Source of the DNA: Hadesarchaea archaeon
Lineage (GTDB): Archaea; Hadarchaeota; Hadarchaeia; Hadarchaeales; WYZ-LMO6
Direction of reading: 5' to 3'
Length of the DNA stretch: 9,428 bases
Assembly: GCA_004347925.1 (NCBI GenBank)
Contig: QNVD01000179.1
Span: 1,787-11,214, forward strand
The notes under the pieces are model-generated. The model did no database searches, had not been told where the DNA came from, and saw only the letters and a program-made list of their open reading frames with translations. Position numbers and translations under genes: made by a program. Below, one piece after another: positions 1-6,435 of the stretch; the stretch's first letter is position 1, and every line of letters begins with the position of its first letter.

Positions 1-358
1 CCCCCGCCGTCCCCGCCTTGCAGGCGAACTCCAGATCCGCCGCCGTCATCTCCGGGACCGCCCCCACCGCTTCGGCCACGATGCTGGCCGTGGGCTTCAC
101 GGCGTAGGGATGGGATTCCGAGCCCACGTAGATGGCCCCCACCAGCGAGGGGTCTATTCCTCCCCTCCTGAGGGCATTCTTGGCCGCCTCCACGGAGATG
201 GTGACCGTGTCCTCGTCCGGTCCCGCCACCGCCTTCTCCTCCACCCCCAGCCCCCTCTTCATCTGCTTGGGATCGGCCCCCCAGATCCTGGCTATCTCCT
301 CCGTCTTCAGCCTGTACCTGGGCAGGTAGGCCCCGTATCCCACCACTCCCACTTCCAT
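1..358 (-). CDS. Hydroxymethylglutaryl-CoA synthase, archaeal type (5' part only; runs off the window)
   Basis: The first 119 residues of HMG-CoA synthase are visible. The enzyme condenses acetoacetyl-CoA with acetyl-CoA to HMG-CoA, the second step of the cytosolic mevalonate pathway that feeds archaeal isoprenoid lipids. The reading frame begins [20 protein letters not shown] and is open to the window edge. Residues 79-90 ([12 protein letters not shown]) carry the conserved Glu, and the stretch around residue 113 ([11 protein letters not shown]) carries the catalytic Cys that forms the acyl-enzyme, so the visible part looks functional. The family is about 350 residues long, so roughly two thirds is missing. 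Start: ATG at 358 lies 26 nt downstream of a TATA-like element and has a GGAGG at 369-373. An in-frame ATG at 379 would add seven residues (MSGGRGS) and is less likely. It follows the regulator at 417-1133 on the same strand. In many Euryarchaeota a thiolase and a DUF35 gene follow, but these would lie outside the window. Confidence 0.93.
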   Translation of the reverse strand, partial: MEVGVVGYGAYLPRYRLKTEEIARIWGADPKQMKRGLGVEEKAVAGPDEDTVTISVEAAKNALRRGGIDPSLVGAIYVGSESHPYAVKPTASIVAEAVGAVPEMTAADLEFACKAGTAG

Positions 359-368
359 CGACCCACGT

Positions 369-373
369 CCTCC
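369..373 (-). promoter_or_regulatory. Shine-Dalgarno-like GGAGG of HMG-CoA synthase
   Basis: A GGAGG lies 10 nt before ATG 358. It would be absent from a transcript starting at the TATA-predicted site but present in a read-through mRNA from the upstream regulator, so it may serve only the operon transcript. GGAGG is common by chance in this purine-rich genome. Confidence 0.4.
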
Positions 374-381
374 GGACATCG

Positions 382-387
382 TTTTAA
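382..387 (-). promoter_or_regulatory. TATA-like element for HMG-CoA synthase
   Basis: On the minus strand the sequence reads GGTTAAAAC inside an otherwise GC-rich 58-bp gap between the regulator stop and the synthase start. The centre of TTAAAA lies about 26 nt from ATG 358, the usual archaeal distance from TATA box to transcription start. HMG-CoA synthase could therefore be transcribed from its own nearly leaderless start as well as by read-through from the upstream regulator. The call rests on composition and spacing only. Confidence 0.5.
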
Positions 388-416
388 CCTTACCGCCCGC
401 ACCGGATGGGAGGGCC

Positions 417-1133
417 TCATCCCAGCTCGTTGAGCCTCAGCAGGAGCTCCTCCACGGAGGGCAGCTCGGAGCGGACCAGCGGGACCTTGAGCTCCTGGGC
501 GAGCTTGATCCCCAGCGGATCCACCCTCCTGAGGCTCCCGTGCAGCACCACCATGCCAGGGGTGATGCCTATGACCTTTATGGCCACCATGGGAGTCCTT
601 CCCGTGGTCACCCCCGTGAAGACCAGGGCCCTCTCCGAGGTCAGTCCGTAGAGCTGTTTGAACTCCTCGGCGGAGAGCCTCAGGGCGGCCTTGTAGCTGT
701 CGATGACGGTGAAGCCGAAGAGGTTCCTGGAGAGCAGCTGGGGGTTGGCCACCGCCCTCCCCCTCACCGCCCTGCTCAGCTTCCTGCCGTCCACCGGCCT
801 CCTGAACTCCTTAAGCCCCAGGATGACATCGGGGGGAAGGTGGATGGTGAGGAGCCTGTGGAGGGCGGAGAGCGTTTTTCCTCCCCTCTCCTCGTCCAGC
901 CTGATCAGGGCCTCCACCAGCTTTTTCACCGTGAGGACCCCGGGGGACTTCCTTCTCCCGCTCTCGTAGTCGCTTATCTGGGAGGGCGAAACCCCCAGGG
1001 CTTCCGCCAGTGCCCTCTGGCTCAGGTTGAAGACCTCCCTCCACCTCTTCATGGCCTCGTCGGGCCTTTCCGAGAGGGTGATGTCCCCCGCTATCTGCTT
1101 GGCTATTCTCTCCCTGACCTGGTCCGCCACCAT
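417..1133 (-). CDS. XRE-type HTH transcriptional regulator, COG1709-like
   Basis: This 238-residue protein is a predicted DNA-binding regulator. Residues 26-80 form a Cro/CI-type helix-turn-helix: [19 protein letters not shown], then [19 protein letters not shown]. The remainder resembles the C-terminal region of archaeal COG1709 regulators, with the signature [19 protein letters not shown] at about 181-199 followed by [17 protein letters not shown]. That part may bind a ligand, but the ligand is not evident. No membrane segment is seen. The ATG at 1133 follows an in-frame stop a short way upstream and sits 27 nt from a TATA-like element, so a leaderless start is likely; no Shine-Dalgarno is present. 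It lies immediately upstream of HMG-CoA synthase on the same strand, an arrangement I recall from other Euryarchaeota, so control of mevalonate genes is a reasonable inference. It is divergent from mat and could also affect that promoter. Confidence 0.85.
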   Translation of the reverse strand: MVADQVRERIAKQIAGDITLSERPDEAMKRWREVFNLSQRALAEALGVSPSQISDYESGRRKSPGVLTVKKLVEALIRLDEERGGKTLSALHRLLTIHLPPDVILGLKEFRRPVDGRKLSRAVRGRAVANPQLLSRNLFGFTVIDSYKAALRLSAEEFKQLYGLTSERALVFTGVTTGRTPMVAIKVIGITPGMVVLHGSLRRVDPLGIKLAQELKVPLVRSELPSVEELLLRLNELG

Positions 1134-1157
1134 CTTTTTTTTCTCAGGCGGGAGGAG

Positions 1158-1163
1158 AATTAA
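1158..1163 (-). promoter_or_regulatory. TATA-like element of the COG1709-type regulator
   Basis: The minus strand reads GAGTTAATTCTCC, with TTAATT centred about 27 nt upstream of ATG 1133. This predicts transcription beginning at or within a nucleotide or two of the start codon. It is one of only two AT-rich islands in the 77-bp divergent gap; the other is the mat promoter. The assignment is by spacing and composition. Confidence 0.5.
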
Positions 1164-1173
1164 CTCTATCGGG

Positions 1174-1185
1174 AAAAGCTTTAAG
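1174..1185 (+). promoter_or_regulatory. BRE/TATA-like promoter of mat
   Basis: GGGAAAAG followed by CTTTAAGG resembles an archaeal BRE plus TATA box. The TTTAA core is centred about 29 nt upstream of GTG 1211, which predicts a leaderless or nearly leaderless mRNA. The element includes the perfect 8-bp palindrome AAAGCTTT (1175-1182). The nearest GGAG (1190-1193) is 17 nt from the start, too far for a normal ribosome binding site. Confidence 0.55.
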
Positions 1186-1210
1186 GGCAGGAGAAATACC
1201 TACTTCAGCG

Positions 1211-2428
1211 GTGGCCTTGTCGCGGGAAGTGATCGTGGAGGAGCTCCGCCAGCTGCCCGTGGAGAAGCAGGGGCTGGAGATTGTGGAGAGGAAGGGCCTG
1301 GGGCACCCCGACACCATCTGCGACCTCATCTTCGACAGGGTGGCCGTGGCCCTGGACCTGGAGTACAAGAGGAGGGTGGGGGAGATCCTCCACTACAACG
1401 TGGACAAATCCCTTCTGGTGGCGGGGGAGGTGGAGACCAGGTTCGGAGGAGGGGAGGTGAAGAGGCCCATGCTGCTGGTCTTCGGGGACCGGGCCACCTC
1501 CAAGGTGGACGAGGTGGAGATCCCGGTGGCGGAAATTGCGGTGAGGGCCGCCAAGGAGTGGTTCTCCCAGAACCTTCGCTTCGTCTCCCCCGAGAGGCAC
1601 GTGAAGTACCAGGTGGAGATCAGGCCAGGCTCAGCCTCCCTCACCGATCTCTTCAAGAGGGGGTCTAAGGTGATGGGGGCCAACGACACCTCCGCCGCCG
1701 TGGGATACGCACCCCTCTCCAAGCTGGAGAGGCTGGTGCTGGAGGTGGAGGGCTACGCCAACTCGGCAGGCTTCAAGAAGGCCTTCCCGGAGTCGGGGGA
1801 GGATGTGAAGGTGATGGGAATAAGGAGGGGGGAGGAGGTACACCTCACCGTGGGGATGGCCTTCGTGGACAGATTCGTGAGGGATGAGGAGGACTACTTC
1901 AGGAAGAAGGGGGAGATCCTGGAGGAGCTGGAGCGCTTCGTGAGGGAGAGGTTCGACTTCAAGGGGGTGAGGGTGGACCTCAACACCCTGGATGCCAGGG
2001 GGAGGGGGGAGGGAGGGGTTTACCTGACCGTGCTGGGGACCAGCGCCGATGGGGCCGATTCGGGGCAGGTGGGGAGGGGGAACCGCTCCAACGGAGTGAT
2101 ACCCCTCACCAGGCCCATGGGCACGGAGGCGGCGGCGGGGAAGAACCCCGTCAGCCACGTGGGGAAGATCTACAACCTCCTCACCCATGAGATAGCCCAG
2201 CGGATCTACCAGGAGGTCCCGGGCGTGCTGGAGGTTTACGTGTGGCTGGTGAGCCAGATAGGGGAACCCATAGACCGCCCCTCCCTGGCCCTGGTCAGGG
2301 TGATCCCGGAGGGGGGGACCAGGGTGGAGGAGATAGGGAAGGAGGTCTCGGAGAGGGTGAACTGGGCTCTCGATCACATCCTGGACTTCTGCCGGGACCT
2401 GGCCGAGGGAAAGAGGAGGATCTGCTGA
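1211..2428 (+). CDS. mat: S-adenosylmethionine synthetase, archaeal type
   Basis: Makes S-adenosylmethionine from ATP and methionine, supplying methyl groups and radical-SAM enzymes in the cytosol. The 405-residue protein has the length and motifs of the archaeal family (COG1812), which is very divergent from bacterial MetK. Visible motifs are GLGHPDTICD at 29-38, GANDTSAAVGYAP at 156-168, and the long conserved nucleotide-binding stretch from about 281 to 322 (ADSGQVGRGNRSNGVIPLT, then RPMGTEAAAGKNPVSHVGKI). The start is taken as GTG 1211, which lies 29 nt from a TATA-like element; TTG 1217 and GTG 1229 are weaker alternatives. No SAM-sensing RNA leader can fit because the mRNA appears to start at the codon. 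tgtA follows after 7 bp and shows no promoter of its own, so the two are probably co-transcribed. The protein appears complete with no missing motif. Confidence 0.96.
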   Translation: MALSREVIVEELRQLPVEKQGLEIVERKGLGHPDTICDLIFDRVAVALDLEYKRRVGEILHYNVDKSLLVAGEVETRFGGGEVKRPMLLVFGDRATSKVDEVEIPVAEIAVRAAKEWFSQNLRFVSPERHVKYQVEIRPGSASLTDLFKRGSKVMGANDTSAAVGYAPLSKLERLVLEVEGYANSAGFKKAFPESGEDVKVMGIRRGEEVHLTVGMAFVDRFVRDEEDYFRKKGEILEELERFVRERFDFKGVRVDLNTLDARGRGEGGVYLTVLGTSADGADSGQVGRGNRSNGVIPLTRPMGTEAAAGKNPVSHVGKIYNLLTHEIAQRIYQEVPGVLEVYVWLVSQIGEPIDRPSLALVRVIPEGGTRVEEIGKEVSERVNWALDHILDFCRDLAEGKRRIC

Positions 2429-2435
2429 GTTCCCG

Positions 2436-3977
2436 ATGTCCAGAGAAATCTTCACCTTCACCCACCGGGAGGGTTTGGGAAGGCTGGGAAGGCTGAGGAC
2501 CAGGCACGGAACGGTCCAGACCCCCGCCCTCCTCCCCGTTCTGAACCCCTCCGACCTGGTGCTCACCCCGGAGGAGATACGGAGGGAGTTCGGGGAGCCC
2601 CTGATGATGACCAACGCCTACCTCCTGAAGAGGAGGTTCGGAGGGGGAAGGAAGATCCACCAGATGCTGGGGTACGAAGGGCCCTTGGCCACGGACTCCG
2701 GGGGTTATCAGATCCTGAGATACGGGGAGATCGAGGCCGATCCCGACGAGATCGTGAGGTACCAGGAGGAGATAGGCTCCGATCTGGCCGTCATCCTGGA
2801 CGTGCCCACGGGGATCAGGGCCTCCAGGGAGGAGGCGGAGGAGACGGTCAGGCTCACGGTGGAGAGGGCCAGGAGGGCGGTGGAGCTTAGGTCCGATCCC
2901 GAGATCCTGTGGTGCGCCCCGGTGCAGGGTGGAAGGCACCTGGAGCTGGTGGAGGAGTGCGCCAGGGCCGTGGGCTCCCTGGACTATCAGGTGCACGCCA
3001 TAGGGAGCCCGGTGGAGCTGCTGGAGGGTTACGAGTACTCTGACCTGGTGGACCTGGTGATGACGGCCAAACGCCACCTTCCCCCCGACCGCCCCGTGCA
3101 CCTCTTCGGGGCGGGTCACCCCTCCGTGCTGCCCCTGCTGGTGCTCATGGGCTGCGACACCTTTGACTCCGCCTCCTACATCCTCTACGCCAGGGACAAC
3201 AGGTACCTGACCAGGGAGAGGACGCTGAGGCTGGAGGAGCTCTCCTTCTTCCCTTGCGAGTGTCCCGTCTGTTCCTCCCTCACCCCCGACCAGCTGCGGG
3301 AGAAACCGGAGGGGGAGAGGATAAGGGAGCTGGCCAGACACAACCTCCACGTCCTCTTCGGGGAGGTGAGGAGGATCAGGCAGGCGCTCGCGGGGGGAAG
3401 GCTCTGGGAGTACGCGGAGATGAGGTGCAGGTCCCACCCCAGGCTGCTGGAGGGCTTCAGGAGGTTCTTGGATTACGCGGAGTTCGTGGAGAGGCTCGAT
3501 CCCATCACCAAGCCCTCCGCTTTCTTCTACCTGGGTCCGGAGAGCCTCAGGCGTCCGGAGGTCCTCAGGTACGACAGGAGGATGGAGGAGTACGAGCCTC
3601 CACCCCTCCCCGAGCTCCTCCTGCTCCCCGCCTTCGAGAGGGAGGGGGTGAGGAGGGGGGAGGAGGTGCACCTGGTGAGGATCCTCCCTCCCTTCGGGGT
3701 GGTGCCGGAGGAGCTGGAGGATCTGTATCCCCTGGGTCAGGCGGTGGCGCCCAGGAGACTGGACGGGGAGGTGAAGGAGAGGATGTCCCTCTCCCTCTAC
3801 CGCTACCTGCAGAGACACGGGAGGAGGTACCGCCGGATCGTGCTCCTGTGCGGGGAGGGATGGGAGTTCCTGAAGGAGGCCTGCCTGCGGTCGGGGCTGG
3901 AGGTGGAGGTGAGAACCTCCTCCGGTTTGAAATATTCCAAGCCAGGAGATAAGCGCGGGAAAAGAAACAAGGGATAA
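2436..3977 (+). CDS. tgtA: Archaeosine tRNA-guanine transglycosylase, apparently without a PUA domain
   Basis: Exchanges guanine-15 in the D-loop of archaeal tRNAs for preQ0, the first tRNA-level step toward archaeosine. The TIM-barrel catalytic domain spans about 1-270. Asp87 sits in LATDSGGYQ, and the expected nucleophile is Asp244 in GCDTFDSASYILYARDNRY. A zinc site follows: Cys274, Cys276, Cys279 (CECPVC) and His302. A C1-type domain follows at about 300-385 (HNLHVLFGEVRRIRQA, SAFFYLGPESLRRPEV), then a C2-like domain to about 490, ending in a basic tail (KPGDKRGKRNKG). Characterised archaeal enzymes are near 580 residues with a C-terminal PUA domain. Here the protein stops at 513, and only 28 nt separate it from the next gene, so no PUA remnant fits. 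All catalytic residues are present. ATG 2436 is 7 bp after mat, with no clear Shine-Dalgarno. The paralogue ArcS is unlikely because the transglycosylase catalytic residues are intact. Confidence 0.93.
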   Translation: MSREIFTFTHREGLGRLGRLRTRHGTVQTPALLPVLNPSDLVLTPEEIRREFGEPLMMTNAYLLKRRFGGGRKIHQMLGYEGPLATDSGGYQILRYGEIEADPDEIVRYQEEIGSDLAVILDVPTGIRASREEAEETVRLTVERARRAVELRSDPEILWCAPVQGGRHLELVEECARAVGSLDYQVHAIGSPVELLEGYEYSDLVDLVMTAKRHLPPDRPVHLFGAGHPSVLPLLVLMGCDTFDSASYILYARDNRYLTRERTLRLEELSFFPCECPVCSSLTPDQLREKPEGERIRELARHNLHVLFGEVRRIRQALAGGRLWEYAEMRCRSHPRLLEGFRRFLDYAEFVERLDPITKPSAFFYLGPESLRRPEVLRYDRRMEEYEPPPLPELLLLPAFEREGVRRGEEVHLVRILPPFGVVPEELEDLYPLGQAVAPRRLDGEVKERMSLSLYRYLQRHGRRYRRIVLLCGEGWEFLKEACLRSGLEVEVRTSSGLKYSKPGDKRGKRNKG

Positions 3978-3981
3978 ATAA
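3974..3981 (+). promoter_or_regulatory. TATA box of the Lrp-family gene, overlapping the tgtA stop codon
   Basis: ATAAATAA is the best TATA-box match in the window. It includes the tgtA stop codon TAA (3975-3977). Its centre is about 28 nt upstream of ATG 4006, and an A/G-rich stretch precedes it. It predicts an independent, leaderless transcript for the regulator, separate from mat-tgtA. Confidence 0.65.
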
Positions 3982-4005
3982 GAGCCCGCGAAGAAAAAAA
4001 ATCGC

Positions 4006-4443
4006 ATGCCGGTGGTGGACGACACCGACCTCAAGCTGCTGAAGCTCCTCTCCGAAGATTCCCGAAGGACCCTCAGGGAGCTGGGCAGGCAGGTGGGCCT
4101 GAGCATCTCCGCCGTTAGGAAGAGGGTGGAGAAGCTGGAGAGGAAGGGTGTGATAAAGAAGTACACGGTGTCGGTGGACTACCGGAAGCTGGAGCTGGGC
4201 CTCACCGCCTTTCTGAACCTGGAGGTGGATCCCAAGGAGCTGGGAAAGCTGATCCGCCAGCTCTCCCACTACCGGGAGGTTTGCGAGATCCACAGGATCA
4301 CGGGCAACCACAACCTGCTGGTGAAGGTGAGGTCCAGGGACGTGAACTCCCTCAACAGGTTCCTGGAGAAGATCACCAACTCCTCCGGGTCCGTGCGGGA
4401 GCTGGAGACCCTTCTGGCCATAGAGAGCCTGGAGATCCACTGA
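4006..4443 (+). CDS. Lrp/AsnC-family transcriptional regulator
   Basis: A complete 145-residue Lrp/AsnC protein. Residues 5-55 form the winged helix-turn-helix (DDTDLKLLKLLSEDSRRTLR, then GLSISAVRKRVEKLERKGVI). Residues about 65-140 form the RAM ligand-binding and oligomerisation domain, including the glycine-containing turn GNHNLLVKV at 100-108 near the usual effector site. Family members typically bind DNA as dimers or higher oligomers and respond to amino acids or related small molecules; the effector here cannot be read from the sequence. The ATG at 4006 follows a TATA box at the leaderless distance and has no Shine-Dalgarno; an A-rich run precedes it. It is downstream of mat-tgtA but has its own promoter, and is convergent with prf1, with 7 bp between stop codons. 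Its targets are unknown; a link to methionine or AdoMet metabolism is only a possibility suggested by proximity to mat. Confidence 0.93.
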   Translation: MPVVDDTDLKLLKLLSEDSRRTLRELGRQVGLSISAVRKRVEKLERKGVIKKYTVSVDYRKLELGLTAFLNLEVDPKELGKLIRQLSHYREVCEIHRITGNHNLLVKVRSRDVNSLNRFLEKITNSSGSVRELETLLAIESLEIH

Positions 4444-4450
4444 GGGGTCT

Positions 4451-5707
4451 TCAGGGGCGTTCCTGAATCCTGAACCTCAGGAGGGCCGCCACCCCCCCGA
4501 AGCTCTCGTAAAGCTGCTTGCCCTCATCCGTTTCCACGGAGATGAACTCCACCTTGGTGCCGAACCTCTCCGCCGTCTCCATGAGCTCCTGCACCACGTC
4601 CTTGGACTCCTGCAGGGACAGCCTGCTCTCCCCGCAGAGGGGGCAGCTCCTCTCCTGCAGCCTCCTGCGGTAGAACTCCAGGTTGTCCGTGGTCTCCTCC
4701 AGGGTGCCGCCGCAGGCCTCGCACCTCACCCTCACCCTGATCTTCCTCAGCTTCTCGGAGAGGAGGAGAACCTCCACGGTTCCAGCCTCCAGGTTCCTCC
4801 TCACCTCCTCCTCCCCATAGGCCACGGGCACCTCCGGTGAGACCAGCCCCGTCATGAACCTCCTCATCAGGGCCTTCTCCTTCGTGATCTCCAGCTCCTT
4901 CAGCACCTCCTCCGCCCTGTCCACCAGCTCCTTCACCCCGTACTCGTCGGTGTAGCCCGTGTCCACCACCGCGGCCACCTTCTTCGCCAGGTCGGGGGGG
5001 AGGAGCTCGGCCTTGAGGAACTCCTCCTTGGTGGGCCCCGGCCCCCCCACGATGATGCACCGCAGGTTGGGAATCTTTCCGAAGGCCGCGGAGGCCGACT
5101 CGGCCACCCTCTTCAGGTACTCGTGCATGGCGTACTCCCTTATCCTCTCGAACCTCCTTGCCGACTGCCCACCCCTGGAGTGCTTCCCCCACACTCCCGA
5201 GTAGAGGTGGTCCAGCACCTCCACGTGCTTTCCCTTCAGCAGGGCCACGGTGGCCTCCTTCCCGTCCAGCGTTATGAGCCCCACCAGCTCCTTGGGCTCC
5301 AGCATCTGCCTCAGGGGCTCGAGCACGAACTGCTGATCGCATCGGTAGAGGCGGATGGGGACGGGCTCGGGTGGCTCGATCCAGTAGAGCTGGATGTCCG
5401 GGGCGTCCTCCCTTCCCGCCACGTTCCCCGCGAAGATCACCATCCCGTGCGGAGGGGGTACCCTGTTGGCCTCCATGTAGGTGCGGAGGAACTGGATCAC
5501 GCGCTCCAGGGCCCCGAGCACGTTCTTGCGGGTGGTCTTGGACTTGATGTTTTCCGCCGTCCCCTGCTCCTCCCTAAGCTGGGCCATCACCTTGGCCAGG
5601 TCGTAGCCCGGGGGTATGTAGACGGAGATGAGCTCCGTCCCCCTTCCCGACTTCCCCTCCAGCTCCTCCAGCAGGCGCTTGAAGTGGTACAGGGACCTCT
5701 CGGCCAT
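4451..5707 (-). CDS. prf1: Peptide chain release factor aRF1
   Basis: Recognises all three stop codons in the ribosomal A site and triggers release of the finished protein; it works with aIF/EF-class GTPases and ABCE1 in termination and recycling. The 418-residue length is typical of the family. Domain N carries the stop-codon decoding motifs NIKS at 53-56 (in GTAENIKS) and YxCxxxF at 121-127 (YRCDQQF). Domain M has the peptidyl-hydrolysis GGQ at 179-181 (KHSRGGQSARRFERIRE). Domain C keeps a zinc-ribbon pattern of Cys329, Cys332, Cys355 and Cys358. The start is taken at ATG 5707 (MAERSLYHFKRLLEEL), which fits family N-termini and lies about 30 nt from the TATA-like element; ATG 5716 would add MGK. 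The open frame continues to 6034, but that extension runs antisense to pyrH. The gene is convergent with the Lrp-family gene and divergent from pyrH. Confidence 0.96.
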   Translation of the reverse strand: MAERSLYHFKRLLEELEGKSGRGTELISVYIPPGYDLAKVMAQLREEQGTAENIKSKTTRKNVLGALERVIQFLRTYMEANRVPPPHGMVIFAGNVAGREDAPDIQLYWIEPPEPVPIRLYRCDQQFVLEPLRQMLEPKELVGLITLDGKEATVALLKGKHVEVLDHLYSGVWGKHSRGGQSARRFERIREYAMHEYLKRVAESASAAFGKIPNLRCIIVGGPGPTKEEFLKAELLPPDLAKKVAAVVDTGYTDEYGVKELVDRAEEVLKELEITKEKALMRRFMTGLVSPEVPVAYGEEEVRRNLEAGTVEVLLLSEKLRKIRVRVRCEACGGTLEETTDNLEFYRRRLQERSCPLCGESRLSLQESKDVVQELMETAERFGTKVEFISVETDEGKQLYESFGGVAALLRFRIQERP

Positions 5708-5719
5708 CTTTCCCATCCC

Positions 5720-5726
5720 TTTTTTA
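5720..5726 (+). promoter_or_regulatory. TATA-like element of pyrH
   Basis: TTTTTTA lies about 25 nt upstream of GTG 5748 and fits a leaderless start for pyrH. It lies within the region that would be the initial transcription complex footprint of the oppositely oriented prf1 promoter. Confidence 0.5.
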
Positions 5727-5734
5727 GCCGCACG

Positions 5735-5743
5735 CTTAAGAAA
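5735..5743 (-). promoter_or_regulatory. TATA-like element of prf1
   Basis: The minus strand reads TTTCTTAAG, centred about 30 nt upstream of ATG 5707, predicting a transcription start near 5710 and a leader of only a few nucleotides. It ends 5 bp before the pyrH start codon, so it overlaps the pyrH promoter region. Confidence 0.45.
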
Positions 5744-5747
5744 GCAT

Positions 5748-6431
5748 GTGAGGCTGACCGTGAACTTCGGGGGCTCCGTCCTGTCCCCCGACTGGCCGGA
5801 CGTGGAGAGCCTGAGGCTGGCGGCGGAGAGCGTGAGGGAGCTGGTGAGGAGGAAGCACGAGGTGCTGGTGGTGGTGGGAGGGGGAGGACCGGCCAGGAGG
5901 TACATAGAGGCGGGGAGGGAGCTGGGGGGAGCGGAGGCCCTCCTCCATGAGCTGGGGATAGGCATCACCCGCCTGAACGCCCGCCTGCTGGCCATGGCCC
6001 TGGGGGAGCTCTCCGAGCCCCGTCCCCCCACCACCTTCCGGGAGGCCGTTCAGATGATGCTGAGGGGGAAGGTTCCGGTGATGGGGGGGACGGTGCCCGG
6101 ACACACCACCGATGCCGTGGCCGCCATGGCCGCCAAGGCCACCCGCTCCTCCCTCCTCGTTTACGTCACGGACGTGGACGGGGTCTACACCGCCGACCCC
6201 AAGCTGGATCCCACCGCCAGGAAGCTGGAGAGGATAGGGGTGGAGGAGCTGGTGAAGATGGTGGGGAGCAGGGTGAGCCCCGGGATGAGGACCATCCTGG
6301 ATCCGGTGGCGGTGAAGGTCCTCCAGCAGCTCAGGATAAGGACGGTGGTGATAGGCAAGGGGGAAATCCCCAGAATACCCCTCATAGCGGAGGGGGAAAA
6401 GCACAGCGGGACGGAGATCCTGATGGGGTGA
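5748..6431 (+). CDS. pyrH: UMP kinase, archaeal type
   Basis: Phosphorylates UMP to UDP with ATP, the first committed step from UMP to UTP and CTP. The 227-residue length matches the archaeal branch of the amino-acid-kinase fold. Motifs in order are the N-terminal GGS at 8-10, the glycine loop GGGGPARRYI at 44-53, RLNARLLAMALG at 75-86, VMGGTVPGHTTDAVAAMAA at 111-129 (nucleotide-binding core), and YVTDVDGVYTADPK at 139-152. The start is GTG 5748, giving MRLTVNFGGSVL, the expected family N-terminus; the frame stays open to an ATG at 5628, but that would overlap prf1 and add residues with no family counterpart. A TATA-like element lies 25 nt upstream. It is divergent from prf1 and followed after 4 bp by the DUF2116 gene, whose ribosome binding site overlaps the pyrH stop codon, so the two are probably co-transcribed and translationally coupled. 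Confidence 0.95.
   Translation: MRLTVNFGGSVLSPDWPDVESLRLAAESVRELVRRKHEVLVVVGGGGPARRYIEAGRELGGAEALLHELGIGITRLNARLLAMALGELSEPRPPTTFREAVQMMLRGKVPVMGGTVPGHTTDAVAAMAAKATRSSLLVYVTDVDGVYTADPKLDPTARKLERIGVEELVKMVGSRVSPGMRTILDPVAVKVLQQLRIRTVVIGKGEIPRIPLIAEGEKHSGTEILMG
6425..6431 (+). promoter_or_regulatory. Shine-Dalgarno of the DUF2116 gene, overlapping the pyrH stop codon
   Basis: GGGGTGA matches the anti-Shine-Dalgarno end of archaeal 16S rRNA (GGTGA core at 6427-6431) and includes the TGA stop of pyrH. It is 4 nt from GTG 6436 and 7 nt from the next codon, GTG 6439. It is one of the few clear Shine-Dalgarno sites at a start in this window, as expected for a gene internal to an operon. Confidence 0.6.
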
Positions 6432-6435
6432 GGGT

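Noticed and set aside
1134..1210. A SAM riboswitch or other RNA leader ahead of mat
   Set aside because: The predicted transcription start is at the GTG itself, and the 77-bp gap is taken up by two promoters, so no leader RNA fits.
2295..4166. A 623-codon open frame on the minus strand opposite tgtA
   Set aside because: Low-complexity Pro/Gly/His/Leu composition, spans the tgtA-Lrp junction and opposes three well-supported genes. It is a composition artefact.
4444..4450. A bidirectional terminator between the Lrp gene and prf1
   Set aside because: Only 7 bp separate the stop codons and there is no T-run on either strand, so the transcripts probably overlap at their 3' ends.
5628..5747. N-terminal extension of UMP kinase from ATG 5628
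   Set aside because: It would overlap prf1, and the added 40 residues have no counterpart in the family. GTG 5748 gives the expected MRLTVNFGGSVL start.
5708..6034. N-terminal extension of the aRF1 frame upstream of ATG 5707
   Set aside because: The extra residues (MVGGRGSESSPRAM and onward) do not resemble aRF1, run antisense to pyrH, and would erase both promoters. Family N-termini match the ATG 5707 start.
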